NCBI GenBank assembly: GCA_037176725.1
Contig: JAZBRS010000014.1
Location: 74,630,501 to 74,694,500, forward strand
Length of the DNA: 64,000 nt
DNA from: Posidonia oceanica
Taxonomy: Eukaryota; Streptophyta; Magnoliopsida; Alismatales; Posidoniaceae
Direction: 5' to 3'
Shown: piece by piece, positions 11,267 to 23,640 of the stretch
Layout: the number at the start of each line of letters is the position of its first letter
How positions within the stretch are numbered: the first letter of the stretch is position 1
Position numbers and translations under genes: made by a program
Notes under the pieces: model-generated
Told to the model about the DNA's origin: nothing
The model's input: the letters and a program-made list of their open reading frames with translations, nothing else
The model's database searches: none

Positions 11267-12166
11267 AATCTGCGCATTCTTCTTCAAGAGCTTGAATATG
11301 AGCTCGCAGATGGGCGTAAGCTGTGCAATAAAGCGACTGATATATTGTAAACGCCCAAGCAGACTTCTGACTTCTTTTTCAATTTCGGGGGGTGGCATGT
11401 CCACGATGGCTTGTGCTTTCAACGGGTCCACCTCAATCCCCCTTTGGCTAACAATGTAGCCGAGCAATTTGCCAGAAGACACCTCGAATACGCACTTCTT
11501 GGGATTCAGGCACAGCTTGTACTTTCGTAGACGGTCAAAGAGCTTTTTGAGACAGGTAAGATGATCTTCAGGCTCTTTGGTTTTAGCAATCATGTCGTCT
11601 ACGTAGACCTCCACTTCTTGGTGCATGAGGTCGTGGAACAGCGCAGTCATGGCCCTATGATAGGTCGCACCAGCATTTTTCAGGCCGAACGGCATGACTT
11701 GGTAGCAGAAGACTCCCCAAGGGGTGATGAATGAAGTCTTTTCCATGTCTTCTTCTGCCATTTTGATTTGATTGTATCCAGAAAAGCCGTCCATGAAGGA
11801 GAGCATCTTGTGGCCCGCTGTATTGTCGACTAGGACGTCAATGTGAGGCAGGGGGAAGTCGTCCTTGGGACTCGCCTTGTTCAGGTCCCTGTAGTCGATG
11901 CAGATCCGGATTCGGCCATCTTTCTTGGGCACAGGTACAATGTTTGCCAGCCACTCAGGATAAAGAACGACCTTCAGAAAGTTGACTCTGAGCTGCTTCA
12001 TTATCTCTTCTTTGATCATGAGCAGCCACTGCGGTCGCCATCTTCTTAATTTTTGCTTCACTGGCTTGGCATCCGGGTTTAAGGGCAGATTGTGCACCAC
12101 TATTTCTATGTCAAGGCCGACCATGTCCTCGTAACTCCAGGCGAAGACATCCGCATATTTTTTCAA
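11267..12166 (-). pseudogene. E1 reverse transcriptase domain
   Basis: The domain is complete and open. Motifs in order from Met 12166 are ICIDYRDLNKASPKDDFPLP, SFMDGFSGYNQI, FGLKNAGATY and the catalytic YVDD at residues 188-191, followed by GKLLGYIVSQRGIEVDP. It would copy the element RNA into DNA. No start codon is expected because it is an internal polyprotein domain; upstream and downstream frames carry stops. It is closely related to 52320-53104 of E3R and more distant from E2. Confidence 0.88.
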
Positions 12167-13049
12167 GAATGCGATGAATTCTGCTCGAGCCTGGGAGGAC
12201 AGCTAGGCACTGATACGAACCTCTCTGACTTCCTCAGCTGTGCCGATGTTGACAACCTCTGTTTCTTCTTCAACATGGAGGTTGGGGCCTTCTGGGTCGT
12301 CGTCTTAGGGCCGGAACTCGGGCAATGATTCATCAGTCTCATCCATGCCCGTATCATCCTCCTCTCCATAAGCAATAAGTTCCGAGAGGATCTCTTTCTC
12401 AAACGAAGGACTTGTGATGTCGAAAGAGTGTATATGTTCTGCTGCTTGGCCCTGGTGACGCTTTAGGATGGTCACGCTTACTCGAGTATTCTTGTAGCCT
12501 CGGTGCGCGACCTTTGTCCCAGCAACTCCTTCTGCTGTTTGCTCTGGCCTGACTAATTCTGCTGAGTGCTCTGCTGATTCTGCTGAGGGCCTTGCTGATT
12601 CTGCTGTTGATGCTGCTGACTGTTCTGTTACTGATTCTGCTTTCTGCTCTGTTACTGCTGTTGCTTGCACTGCTGATGCTTCCTCCTCTGGGTCTTCCAG
12701 TGTGCTTGGGGAGGGTATGCCGGACCGGTGGCTGATTTGGGCATTGCCGCTTGCTATGCTGCTCCGGTGAGGCATGCGTTGCAGAAACCACCTAGACCCG
12801 CCTTCTGATTGGAGAGTGATGAGCTCATCTGGTCTAGGGGAGTCTGGTGCTGCCGAGGCTTCTTTCAGGACCATGATAGAGGCATGGTCTTCTTGCAGAG
12901 GAGGGTCCATAACCACGGCTTTCCCTTTCCTTTCTGCAGCTTGATGCTCTGTCAGGTCTTCTGCTATCGACTTGAGTTATTCTTGATAAAGTAGTTCTAA
13001 GTCAGACATCCAAGAATCGACCTGGGCTTCTATCGCCACTCCTTCTTCC
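12167..13049 (-). pseudogene. E1 pol linker between G-patch and RT (broken)
   Basis: This low-complexity linker precedes RT. It is homologous to 53101-54060 of E3R through MVLKEASA / MVLEESAS, GGSRWFLQRMPH / GGRSRWFVQHMPH and KVAHRGYKNTRVSVTILK. A Ser/Ala/Glu-rich part lies near 12560-12700. In-frame stops: TAA 12977 (Gln in E3R), TAA 12305 and TAG near 12204. At 13049 the coding sequence passes directly into LTR sequence, so everything upstream (G-patch, protease, gag) is deleted. Confidence 0.8.
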
Positions 13050-15110
13050 TCGGGGGAGAAAGAAGGGGAAGTTCTGCTGAATTCAGAGGGTGAAGAAGTG
13101 AGAAGTTTGCTGGGGAATTCTCTCTGGATTTCAGCTCTCTCTCTCTCGGAGCGTAAAAAGGCGATGAAGGAGGTGCTGAACGAGGCTTTTATCAAAGGCT
13201 GGAAGCTGCTGGGCGCGAGCTGTGGAATTCAAATTCCACCGGCGCCGTTCACTGCAGCTGAGGGAGACGAGCGGCGATCTGACAGGCAGTAATTGCCTCA
13301 CCGGAAGAGCCGCTGAGAGGCGAGAGAGGAGGAGCGACCTGTTGCTCGATTGGATGGAGAGGGAGAGCTTGAATTTAAAAAATGAGGAGGGAGTCCTGTG
13401 TAGCTTCGCGGGAGGAGAAGGAAGAAGCTGAGGAAGAAGAAGGAAGAAGAAGGAGGAAGAAGGCGGGCCGGGCCGCAAGACGGAGGAAAAAATAAAAAGA
13501 AAAAAGAAAGGAGGAAGGGGTGGACGGGCTGAATTGGGCCCAGCAGAAAAAAGAGAGAAGGATAGGAAGAAAGAGAGAAAGAAAGGAGAAAAAGAGGAGA
13601 AATAAATTAGGTAAAAATAAAATAAAAATAAGTAAAAATATTAGAATGATTATGTTGTGAGTTAGGATCTTAATTAGATTTTTTAATGACTGTTTTGGGT
13701 TAATTAGTGTGTTTTGGGCTTGATTAGGGTTTTAGGGTTTTGTTTTGTTCTTAATTTGTTTTCCACTTGATTAAATGTTTGTTAAATCTTTTAAATTGTT
13801 TTTTTTTTAAATTGTGTTTTTCTTGTTAAGCATTTAGGATATTAATTAGGATTTTTTAGGATTTATTTTCAAGTTAATTAGGATGGGTTTTAGGCTTTTA
13901 AGTCTTAGTCTTTTAGGGTTTTCTTTTCTTAAGTCTTTTTGAGTTATATTTGATTTTTATTTGTTGATTTTTCTTGATGTTTTAAGTTAGGTTTCTCTTG
14001 TCTGATTAGGTGTTTTTTAAGTCTTTTTAATGTGTTCTTCATTTTCTTTTTAGTTAAGTTTTTAAATTGTTCTTTTTTATGTTTGTTAGGTTAAGTCTTT
14101 TTTCTTCATTAATTGTTTGTCTTAGTGCCTTTAATTGTTTTACTTCTTTTTAGGGTTTGTTTTTTAATTCTTTGAGTAGGGTTTTCACTTTTGTTGGGTT
14201 TTGATTTTATTTTAGTTTTTTCCTTGATTTTTCAGTGTTTTCTTTTGATTTGCTTTGCCCTTTTTTAGTTTGCATGCTTGATTTTCTTTTTGGCTTGATT
14301 TAGTTAAGTTTAAGTTTTTTAATTGCTTGTTTAATATTTTTTAATTGTTTTTCTTAGAGTTCTGGTTTGTTGCTTTTATGTTTTGGAGTTTCACAGATTT
14401 TTAGGGGTTTTTGTGGATTTTTGTAAAAGAGAGAAAAGGAAAGGAGAAGGAGGAAGAAAAGAGAAAAAGGGAGAAATAAAAAGGAAAGAGATGAGTTTAA
14501 GGGAAATGATTTTTTAAAATTTAGGAAAAATGTTAAAAATAAAGTAGAAATAGGCATAAGATAGAGAAGGGATAGAAGCACAAAGGGGGCCCACAGCCCG
14601 ACCGGAAAAAGGTCAAGAAGGGGATGAAAAGAGAGATGATAATCAGGAGAGAGAGAGGAGAGAGAAAATGATAATCCTGGAGAGAGAAAAGGATAATTTG
14701 GGTGAATGGAGGTCTTAAAGGTCTTGGAATAGAATTAAAATTGGTGAGTGGGCAGTCTAGGGTTTGAGGTGTTGGTTCTGAAGTTTTGGTTTGATTCTGA
14801 GAAGGTTTTAGAGGGGTTTCAAGGTGTAGAAAAAGGGTAGTTTCACCTAGGTTTTCTAGGGTTTTTGGGAACGGTCTAGGTTTGAGATTTTCTAAGTGTT
14901 CGGGCAGGTTTGCTAAATGGGTATTGGTGGGTTTTCCTATGGATTTTGGTCAGGTTTTGAGCTTGGGAAGAGGGGTAAAGGCTTAGGTCAAGTTGGCTGG
15001 TTTTGAAGGGTAAAGAAGAGGGTTAGGGTTTGGTTTTGGTTTAGGTTTGAGTCCAGCAATCACTAGGAGGGCTCCAAATTGTCTAAGCCTGCCAAGATGG
15101 GGTGTCAACA
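13050..15110 (-). repeat. 5' LTR of E1, truncated
   Basis: The LTR starts at 15110 (TGTTGACACC on minus) and matches 1783-3842 base for base in length. It stops at 13050, where it is joined to pol linker sequence. The word CGGGGGAGAAAGAAGG straddles the join and also occurs inside the intact LTR at 1785. Roughly the last 1.8 kb or more of the LTR is missing. Most of the ~26 differences to the 3' LTR are transitions. Confidence 0.87.
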
Positions 15111-16431
15111 CAACCAGATTAAACTTGCAAAAGAAGATCAGGAGAAAACCTCATTTACCACTGCATAGGGAACCTACTGCTATGTAGTCATGCCGTTCGG
15201 GTTAAAGAACACCATGGCCACCTATTAGAGGGCCATGATGGCAATCTTTCACGACATGATACATGATTGCATGGAGAGCTATGTGGATGACCTATTAGTA
15301 AAGTCAAAAACAAGAGAGGGACACTTTGAAGCACTAGAAAGAGTACTCCAGAGAGCAGACCAGTACAATCACAGAATGAACCCCAAGAAGTGTGTCTTCG
15401 GGGTCATTGCCGGAAAGCTACTCGGCTTCATAGTGAGTAAAAGGGGCATAGAAGTGGATCCCACCAAAGCCAAAGCTATAATAGCCATGCCACTGCCAAG
15501 GAATGTCAAAGAGCTCAGAGGACTCATAGGGAGGCTACAGTTCATCCAAAGATTCATCTCTCAGCATGCGGAAAAGTGTAGACCATTCTATGAGCTCTTA
15601 AAAGGCGGCACAGAATTCAAGTGGGATCATACCTGTCAGAAGGCCTTTGATGAGCTAAAACTCTACCTCCTCAACCCTCCATTATTAACTGCTCCAGTCG
15701 CCAAGAGGCCATTGCTACTCTACTTGGCCGTTACTGATAACTCGGTGGGCGTCGTCCTTGCACAACATGATGAAACCAGGAAGAAGGAGAAAGCGGTTTA
15801 TTACCTCAGTAGAACATTCATTGAATACGAGAGGAAGTACTCCCAGATCGAGAGACATTGCTTAGCCTTAGTATGGGCCTCACAGAAGCTCAGGCACTAC
15901 TTTCTGGCGCACAAAGTCTGCTACTTAGCCAAGATGGATCCTATCAAGTACATGTTCGAGAAACCAGCATTGTCTGGAAGGCTTGCACGATGGCAAATGC
16001 TCCTTACTATGTTCGACCTGCAGTTCATCACTCAGAAAGCAATCAAGGGGCAAGCTATCGTGGATCAACTCGCCGGGCTACCCGTGTCAGAGTATCAGCC
16101 AGTATCAATAGATTTCCCGAACGAAGAAATACTAGCAGTCAGTAGTGTCATGTCACTCATCAGAGAACGGACCCTCCATTTCGATGGAGCGCTCAACTCA
16201 CAAGGGGCTGGAATAGGGGCAACACTCCTCACTCTAGAGGGTATTGTTCTCCCCGCTGCAGCCCAACTACTCTTCTTAGCGAGTAATAACATTGCAGAAT
16301 ACGAGGCACTCATCCTAGGGCTCCGAATGGCTCTCGATCTAGGGGCAAGAAGACTAAAAGTAGTTGGGGACTCACAACTTGTCATACGGCAAGTCCTCAA
16401 CAAATACAAGACTCTCTCACCAAAGCTGTAG
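15111..16431 (+). pseudogene. E2 reverse transcriptase (C-terminal part), RNase H and start of second RNase H
   Basis: The first codons read NQIKLAKEDQEKTSF, i.e. the RT motif that follows GY; E1 is inserted exactly there. Then VMPFGLKN, SYVDDLLVKSK (catalytic YVDD near 15280), GKLLGFIVSKRGIEVDP and RNase H with LLLYLAVTDNSVGVVLAQHD. The second RNase H starts at LHFDGALNSQGAGIG (about 16170) with NIAEYEA and VGDSQLV. Stops: TAG 15166, TAG 15226 (Gln position before RAMMAIFHD) and TAG 16429 (Gln position before EYRNLAK). Confidence 0.85.
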
Positions 16432-17973
16432 GAATATCGCAACCTAGCCAAAGCCTTACTGAAGAAATTTGACAGGGTTATGTATGTGCACGCACTTAGA
16501 AGCATCAATATCCTAGCTGATTCATTGGCCTCATTAGTGTCCTCGCTCCCCTTCAGCTCAGAGACAGACAAGCAATCCATCACGGTGCGAAGAATCAGTG
16601 CTCCAACAGTGGAGTCTGCCGCCAAATGGGTTCAAGAACTCAGAGAAGAACTAAACCAGGAAAGCTTAATGTGCGCAGAGGTCTGTTATCAAGGAGCTAC
16701 AAAAGTAAGTGGCGATGGCAACCCATGGTATTATGACATACAGAATTATGTACAAGATCGCACCTTCCCCACCTATGCAATCGCCAAGGATAGAGAAGCA
16801 CTGAGGAGGATCGCTACGAAGTACTACATCAGAGCCAACACACTCTTTCCGAGAACACCCCTAGGGATCGAACTCCGGTGTGTGGATGCATCTGAGTCAG
16901 CCGAGATTCTCAAGGAAACACATGAGGGAGATTGCGGGGGCCACATCAACTCCCAGTTCATGGCTAAAATGATCATCAGGAGGGGCTATTACTGGCCTAC
17001 CATGGAAGCCGACTGCGCAAGTAAAGTCAAGCGATGCAAGAGCTACCAGTTGCACGCCAACAAGATTCACGCTCCAACTTTAGCACTTCATGCTTTATCA
17101 ACACCATGGCCTTTCTCGATGTGGGCCTTCGATGTGGTGGGACCCATCCATCAGGGAAAGGGCAACACTTTCATCCTAACGGCAACGGAATACTTCACCA
17201 AATGGGCACAAGCAGAGGCGTTCGCAAACATCAAGGCCACAACCCTGTGCCGATTCGTACAGCGAAATATCATCGCAAGGTTCGGGGTGCCTAAAGCCTT
17301 AGTAGCAGACAACAGACCAATCTTCATCTCAGAAGAGTTCAAGCGGTTATGTCGAAAATTCGATATCACTCTACACCACTCTTCCCCATATTACTCGCAA
17401 GGGAACAGTCAAGCAGAAGCTACTAATAAAACCTTAATCAAAATCATTAAAAAGACGGTAGAAGACGCTAAGGGATCGGATTGGTCAGATAAGCTTGTTA
17501 ATGCGTTGTGGGCGTACTGCACCACCATAAGGACGGCAACGGGTCAAACCCCCTATGCTTTAGCCTTTGGTACGGAGGCAGTTGTCCCATACGAGATCCT
17601 GATCTCCTCATTAAGAGTTAAGATTGATAGGAGAATGTCTGCTGGAGAAAAGAGGGAAGCCTTACTCCTTCATTTAGAACTCCTTGATGAGAAACAGCTG
17701 GCAGCCGCCGAGCATACGCATGTCTACCAACAAAGGTTAACCAAGGCTTACCAAAAGAAAGTAATCGAACGCAAGTTTAAAATTGGTGATCTAGTGCTTA
17801 AAGAAGTGTTGCCTTACAACAAGCCCCACCCTAAGGGAAAGTTAAAGCGAAACTGGGAAGGACCCTACATAGTGGTTGCTGCATATCCAGGGAATGCTTA
17901 TCGATTGTCCCATAACGGAACAGATCTTCCTGACCCTTGGAACGTAATGCACCAGAAAAGGTACTACCCTTGA
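16432..17973 (+). pseudogene. E2 integrase with end of second RNase H
   Basis: The frame is open to TGA at 17973. It starts with the end of the second RNase H (ILADSLASL). The integrase catalytic residues are in FDVVGPIH (D), VADNRPIF (D, where family members usually have SDNG) and SQAEATNK (E). The zinc-binding region has THEGDCGGHIN, but the last Cys pair reads CKSYQ instead of CxxCQ, so one zinc ligand is lost (TGC to TAC, a G-to-A change). The C-terminus ends MHQKRYYP. Confidence 0.85.
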
Positions 17974-19398
17974 TCAGCATGTCTATATCATTGAAGAGAC
18001 CTAACGCCTAACACCAAGCCAGAAAAGGGAGAGATTCCCAGAGCCAATAGGAAGAGGAACACCTGGGGGGACCCATATCTTGTCCTGTCTCCACATACAC
18101 ACTGCACGGGAAGGTAAGGGAAAAGTAGGCTCGGAACGGAGGCTTAGAGTACAAACTGCTTGTCAAATAACCTAGAAAGCGTCAAGAAAAGACAGCAGCA
18201 AAAACCGCCCAAACCGAGAGGAAAGAAGGCAGCAAAGAAGCTGTCCAAGTAAGGAACAAATGAAAGGAGATAGTAAAAGAAACTGTCCAACTAAAAGAGG
18301 TCAGCAAAGAGCTGTCCAAAGAGCGGTAAAGGGCATGGCAAAAGCTGTCTATGCATCTAAAAGTATAAACCATAGAAAGATGCATTAAGGACTAGAGAAA
18401 GGCAAGCAGGAATCAAGGCCTAAGCCAAAACCAAGAGTCCATCATATCCTGAAACTTCCCATGTCCTATTCTCACTAACAAGCAAGGAGTGAGCAACCCT
18501 AGGTGGTCAAGGACTGAAAAGGCCTAGGGAGTAGCAACTCAAGTAAGGACTGGTGTGTGGACCAAAGTCTTTAAAAGGGGTACAGGCATGGCACAAGGGA
18601 CATATCCACGAATGTAGGGCCCACTCATTAGGTTGAAACAGACCCCGAGGTTAATGCTTAAAGTAGGTACTCATCTTTCCCCATTAGATAAACTAAAAAA
18701 AAAATCCAAAAAAAAATCACATAACTAAAAATCCAAAAAAAGCAAATAACCAAAAATCCAAAAAAAATCACATAACCCAAAATCCAAAAAAAAAAAAAAA
18801 TCACAACCTCAAAACACCAAAAAAATCCCAAAAAAAAAACAACAAAATCAAGACATCCAACCTGCCTACAAGTGAGAACTTAGTAAGTAGGAAGACTAGA
18901 ATTAATCTGGCCGATGATGCAACCATAAATTCACCAGGATTCGGAGTTAGCGTCCTACTCAAGCGTGTCTCACAGCTTGGGTGCGCTCTCTCAACAAAGA
19001 CATTACTCACATAATGATATTTAGAGCATCCACGGATGACTCACAATCAGCGTCTACTGGGCTCTGATTTCCATCTCTTTAGCTGAGGCCAGAAATTAAT
19101 TCCCTCCACCCATTTTAAAATAAGCATGATTTCTTTGCATTGACATTTATGTCTTCTTGCTAATTAATTAACTTAGCCTAAACCTTCTCATTTAACATAT
19201 CTTCTCTTTGATTAATTAATCAACTTAACCAAATCTTTCGCCAAGGAAGGTATGCTTCGTGATTACTAACAAGAAAAGTAAGCATGTGCAGGAAGACAAA
19301 GCAGAAAACATTTCATATGAATATTCACATCTTTACAAGTACAAACTATGGCAAAAGAAAAGTACAAACTCTGACAGAAACAAAAGAAAGGTACAAGC
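17974..19398. other. E2 post-integrase spacer with A-rich array
   Basis: Non-coding. Positions 18690-18850 contain several copies of an A-rich unit of the type AAAAATCCAAAAAAAATCAC, about 25-30 bp. The rest, including 18860-19260, shows no motif I recognise. Confidence 0.6.
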
Positions 19399-22262
19399 TC
19401 AATGGCCAGACTCGCCGCTACCCTCACGTCCACCACTTGGAGGCCTCGGCGTGGGCTGCGCCACAGAAGTCGTCGCTCCGCTCTGGCTCCTCTCCCGAGA
19501 CGCCCTCAGTATAGAACGAACCATCTCAAGGTGAGGAGAAGAGCGCACCCTCGAAATCTGCTCAACTGTTAGAGCCCTAGAATGCCCTGACCTCGCAGGA
19601 GCTGCAGCAACTGGACCAGGAATGTCAGCGTCAGGAAGAACCGCCGCAACTATCGCCTGAGTCTCCGCCAACTGTGCCTCCAACTCCTATATCCGCTGGC
19701 TACGACCAACGCTCAGCTGCAGTAAAGAAGACAGCAGTCCTAGAGTTAGAATAATCAAGCAAGAAGGCTAGCAGTAGTCAAATGTGCTCAAGTAGAAAAG
19801 GAGTTACCCTTCTTGTGGAGTCCGCCTCAAAACGTGCCCTGGCTGTCTCCCTCTCAGATGCGGCAACACGAGCCTCTAACTCCTGGAGTTGTCATGCTCC
19901 CGCTCCGCCTGACTGAGATGCCCCTGAAGCTCCTCGGCACGCCCCAAGGCATCGTCCAGCTAGCTCTGAGTAGGACCAGTGGTCGGAGGTGTATGGATCA
20001 AATCCATCATCGCCTGAATCTGCACAATGAAGCCATACGAGTTAGAGGACAGGTATTTACAAGTACTTAAAGCAAGAAATGTGCGGTAATACCTTTGAAT
20101 CGCGAGCCTGGACCTCCTCAGCAAGTACACCCTCAGCACGGGAAGCGACTGGACCTGTGGTGGCAGTAGGGGCAGGCTCTGCACTTGTTGAAGCACCCTT
20201 GGCCTGCATCAAAGCAAAGACAACAATTAAACAAGCAGAAACAAGCACAAATAGCTAAAAAGGGAAAACTACACTCACTCGTGCTCGAAACTCGTCCATC
20301 TGGGATAGGAGCTCGTCCCTCTCCCGCACCAGCTCTGCCACTCTCAAGGAGTGCTGCTCCTGCTGAGTCCTGAACGCCTTAGTCATCCCCTCTGAAGCGT
20401 CCATCTGCGCAAACAAGGAAGATGCATAAGCAAACGAGCAAGTCAAGGAGAAGTAAAATAACACAACACCAAAAGGAATTGCTTACCAGCTCCTCAATGC
20501 AGCTGCGGGCAATCCCCAACTCATGACGAAGGTCGCCAACACTTACACTAGGACCAGTGCCCATCGATACGTTGGAGCGACCATAAAAGATGTCGCAGTG
20601 GAAGACAATCAAATGGCCAAACTGAGAATCAAACCAGGTCTTCCACGTTGCCTCCATCTCTACAGAACCGTCATAAAGGGGCTCTGTGCCACCTGAGCGC
20701 CAGTTCTCGTGCTGCTCTCCAAACCGCTGAGGAGTATCAGTCCGACCTCCCCGAATGGATCCCCGAGAGCAATCCGCAGGACCTGCCACTGAAATAAGCT
20801 GCCGAAGACCGAATTGTCGCAGGACACGGCCCACCTGGCTGTAGTGACACCAGAAGAGGCTAAAGGGCCAGCACTCCCGAAAGAACAAGTAGGAACTGTG
20901 CGCCACGGGCTCCTCGTCAGCATGCTCACCCTCGGAGTAGGGTCTCCAAACAACCTGCAAGCACAAATCAATCAGAAACCAGTAAACTGTGCAGGAAAGA
21001 AGTGTCTAAGCACTAAAACTCACCCACTCCTCTGGGAGGATCTCTAACAGGAAGCGGCCCAAATGTCTCACAGGACGAAGCCGCTCTGGAGCCAACTGCA
21101 CCTCACTCAACCGCCGAGCCCGAGGAAACTCGACGGGACCATCTCCTGGGACTCCAGGTCGAAGGTACACAAAGTGCTCAAAGATCCAGGCCTGTCCAGC
21201 AACAAATTCCAAGTCAGAAGCAGGCAATTAAACAGAAGGCAAGCAAATAAATAAAGTACAAACCTAGAAAAGGGGCAAACAGCCCGAAAGAGAGCGGGTC
21301 TGGCCCGCAGCAAAAGACTCCAACTGAGAGATCAAAGAGACCAACACGGCTAAACCCCAGGAATATCTACCAATCCTCTCCACATTCAAAAGGAGAGGGG
21401 CAAAACCGGCATGTAGCATTTGAGAAGACGTGCCGAAGAAGAGTCTATGAAACAGAATGGACAAAAAGAGCCGGAGCTGCTGATCCGCTATCTCCGGGGT
21501 CACCTCGTCAACAAGAAGAAGGTCGTCCAGTCGGTCCTTCAGCCACTTGATGTTGACGCGTGTATGGAAGCGACCAGAAGGGGGAGGATGTGCACCATAA
21601 CAAGCCTCTAGCTCGTCACTATAGCAGGGCTACAAAGTCGCCACCACGGGCTCTCTGTCAACCCTCAGACCCACCAGCCGAACTACGTCCTCCAGGGTGA
21701 TCATCATCTCGCCCATGCGAAAGATGAAGCTACCGGAACTCCTGTTGTACCTCTCGGCGAAGGAAACTAGAAGTCCAAGGTGAATCTCGAAGGGCATGAT
21801 ATCCAAGAAATGGCCGAAGCCCATCCCCGCAAGTCTCGCCTACTGGAACTCTGGGAGGTCAATGTACGTCTCATGCAAGTCATTCCAGTTGGAGCGTGCC
21901 CAGCTCGACAATGGCATCTGGCATAAAAGAAAACATTAAAAACATTAGTAACTTAATAACAATCAAGGAAAGTAGCTTAATAAAAGCCAAAAACACATAA
22001 AGTAACCTCACCTGGCCTAGCTCTGCGAGCTCTGTCGCTGTACAAGCTCTCCTGGGAGGAGAAGGGGCCGCACCTGCATCAAGGTCATCCCCGTCGCTGC
22101 CACCAACCTCAGGCTGGACAGGAGATGGCGCATGTGGACGCCTCGCTCGAAGCTTGCGAGGACGAGAGGAGCTCGCCCCCGCAGTGGAAGGACCAGCCTC
22201 GTCCCTCCCCGTCTCAGCCTCCTCGTTAGAAGCCTTGAAATGGTGCCACAAGCAGAGCATAG

Positions 22263-22460
22263 TCAGTTAAACTAATCAATAATCTCCTTAATCATTAAAC
22301 TAATCAATAATCTCCTTAATCATTAAACTAATCAATAATCTCCTTAGTCAGTTAAACTAATCAATAATCTCCCTAATCATTAAACTAATCAATAATCTCC
22401 CTAATCATTAAACTAATCAATAATCTCCTTAATCATTAAACTAAACAATAATCTCCTTAA
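22263..22460. repeat. 28-bp tandem repeat, 7 copies
   Basis: Seven consecutive 28-bp units of the type TAATCATTAAACTAATCAAT followed by AATCTCCT. Copies differ by one to three bases (TAGTCAG variants). The array lies just upstream of the second exon of PMD gene 1, inside its presumed first intron. Confidence 0.92.
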
Positions 22461-23640
22461 TCATTTCCTGAAACATTAAGTAATCTGCCCAAACATTAAC
22501 CGATTAAAAAATTCAAAACAATACTTTAACTAACCAATTTAAACTTAAAAGTAAACCTTAAATTCAAAAGTCATATCTAAAGACAAACTTTAAACCCTAA
22601 TTCTAACTCTTAAATTCTAAAATCCAAAGGCTTTAAACCTTAAGATTCAACTTTTGATTCTTAATTTAAATTAATCCATCACCAACTTCAAAACAAAAAA
22701 ATTCCCAATTTCTTACTTCCGAATCAATCCATTAAATGATCTGAATATCTTCAATGGAATCTTTGTTAAATAAAAAATTAACCCCTCAAGTTAAAAGAGA
22801 ATGATTAATTCAATTATTAAAAGATTAAATCTCTTAAATTTCTAGGAAAACTTCGCCATAACCTCCCCTGTAATTTCATTAAAAAAAAAATCTCCGTCCC
22901 TACAAAAGAAGTTCTAATTTCCATTCACCACATTTCTATTCACATTTCCATCCAAATCTCCATAAAAAAATAAAATTCCATCCACATTTGACATCCAAAC
23001 TTAACATTGGCATTCAAATTTAACATTCACATTAAAATCTTAATCCAAGCTTAACATTTGCAATTTAAACTTAACATTTGCACTTAAATTTAATAAGTAA
23101 ATTTAAACTTGAATTTCCACAATAACAGAAATTAAACCTAAAGATTTTCCATATAAACTGGATTCAACTAAAAATTCAACAAACATTCAAATTTCCATTT
23201 CCATTCACATTCCACACAATATTTCACACTCACATTCACATCAAAATTTCCTTTCACATTTACATCAAAAATTCAACAGTTAAAACATAATTTTATACAA
23301 CTAAATTTACATAAACTTAAACTAAACTAAACCAAACTTAAATCTAAAATTCCACAATTAAAACTTAAAATTCAGATTTTTTTTTCCATAATTAAAAACA
23401 GGATCAACAGAACTAAAAACATAATTTAAAAACAGATTTAAAAACATAATTAATCAAAACAGATTAAATTAACTAAAAACTAAATTAATTAAAAACAGAA
23501 TTAAACTAGAAACAAAAAGCTAGATTTTAGTTAAACTAAAACTGCAATTTCTATAATAAACCTAAATCTAAAACCTAAAATTTCCATGGAACTCATGAAT
23601 TTAATTCTCCTAATTACATCCATAATTCAAAAAAAAAACC
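22461..23640. other. AT-rich presumed first intron of PMD gene 1 (E2)
   Basis: Strongly A+T-rich, with many short words such as CATTCAAATTTAACATT and no open frame. Its position between the CpG-rich leader (23641-24210) and the PMD exons parallels the 921-base first intron of the E3R gene (43290-44210). It could also simply be spacer. Confidence 0.5.

Larger units (their letters stand above)
1..15110 (-). mobile_element. E1: Tat/Ogre-type Ty3/gypsy retrotransposon, nested in E2, 5' part deleted
   Basis: Read on the minus strand the order is 5' LTR fragment (15110 to 13050), pol (13049 to 8981), spacer, PMD ORF (7592 to 6390), tandem repeats, purine tract (3855 to 3843) and 3' LTR (from 3842 past the window edge). 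The tandem order RT, RNase H, second RNase H, integrase is that of the Tat lineage. Both LTR starts read TGTTGACACCCCATCTTGGC. Gag, protease, the primer site and the end of the 5' LTR are missing. The right border interrupts an RT coding sequence of E2, so E1 is an insertion in E2. The matching left border and target-site duplication lie outside the window. Confidence 0.88.
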
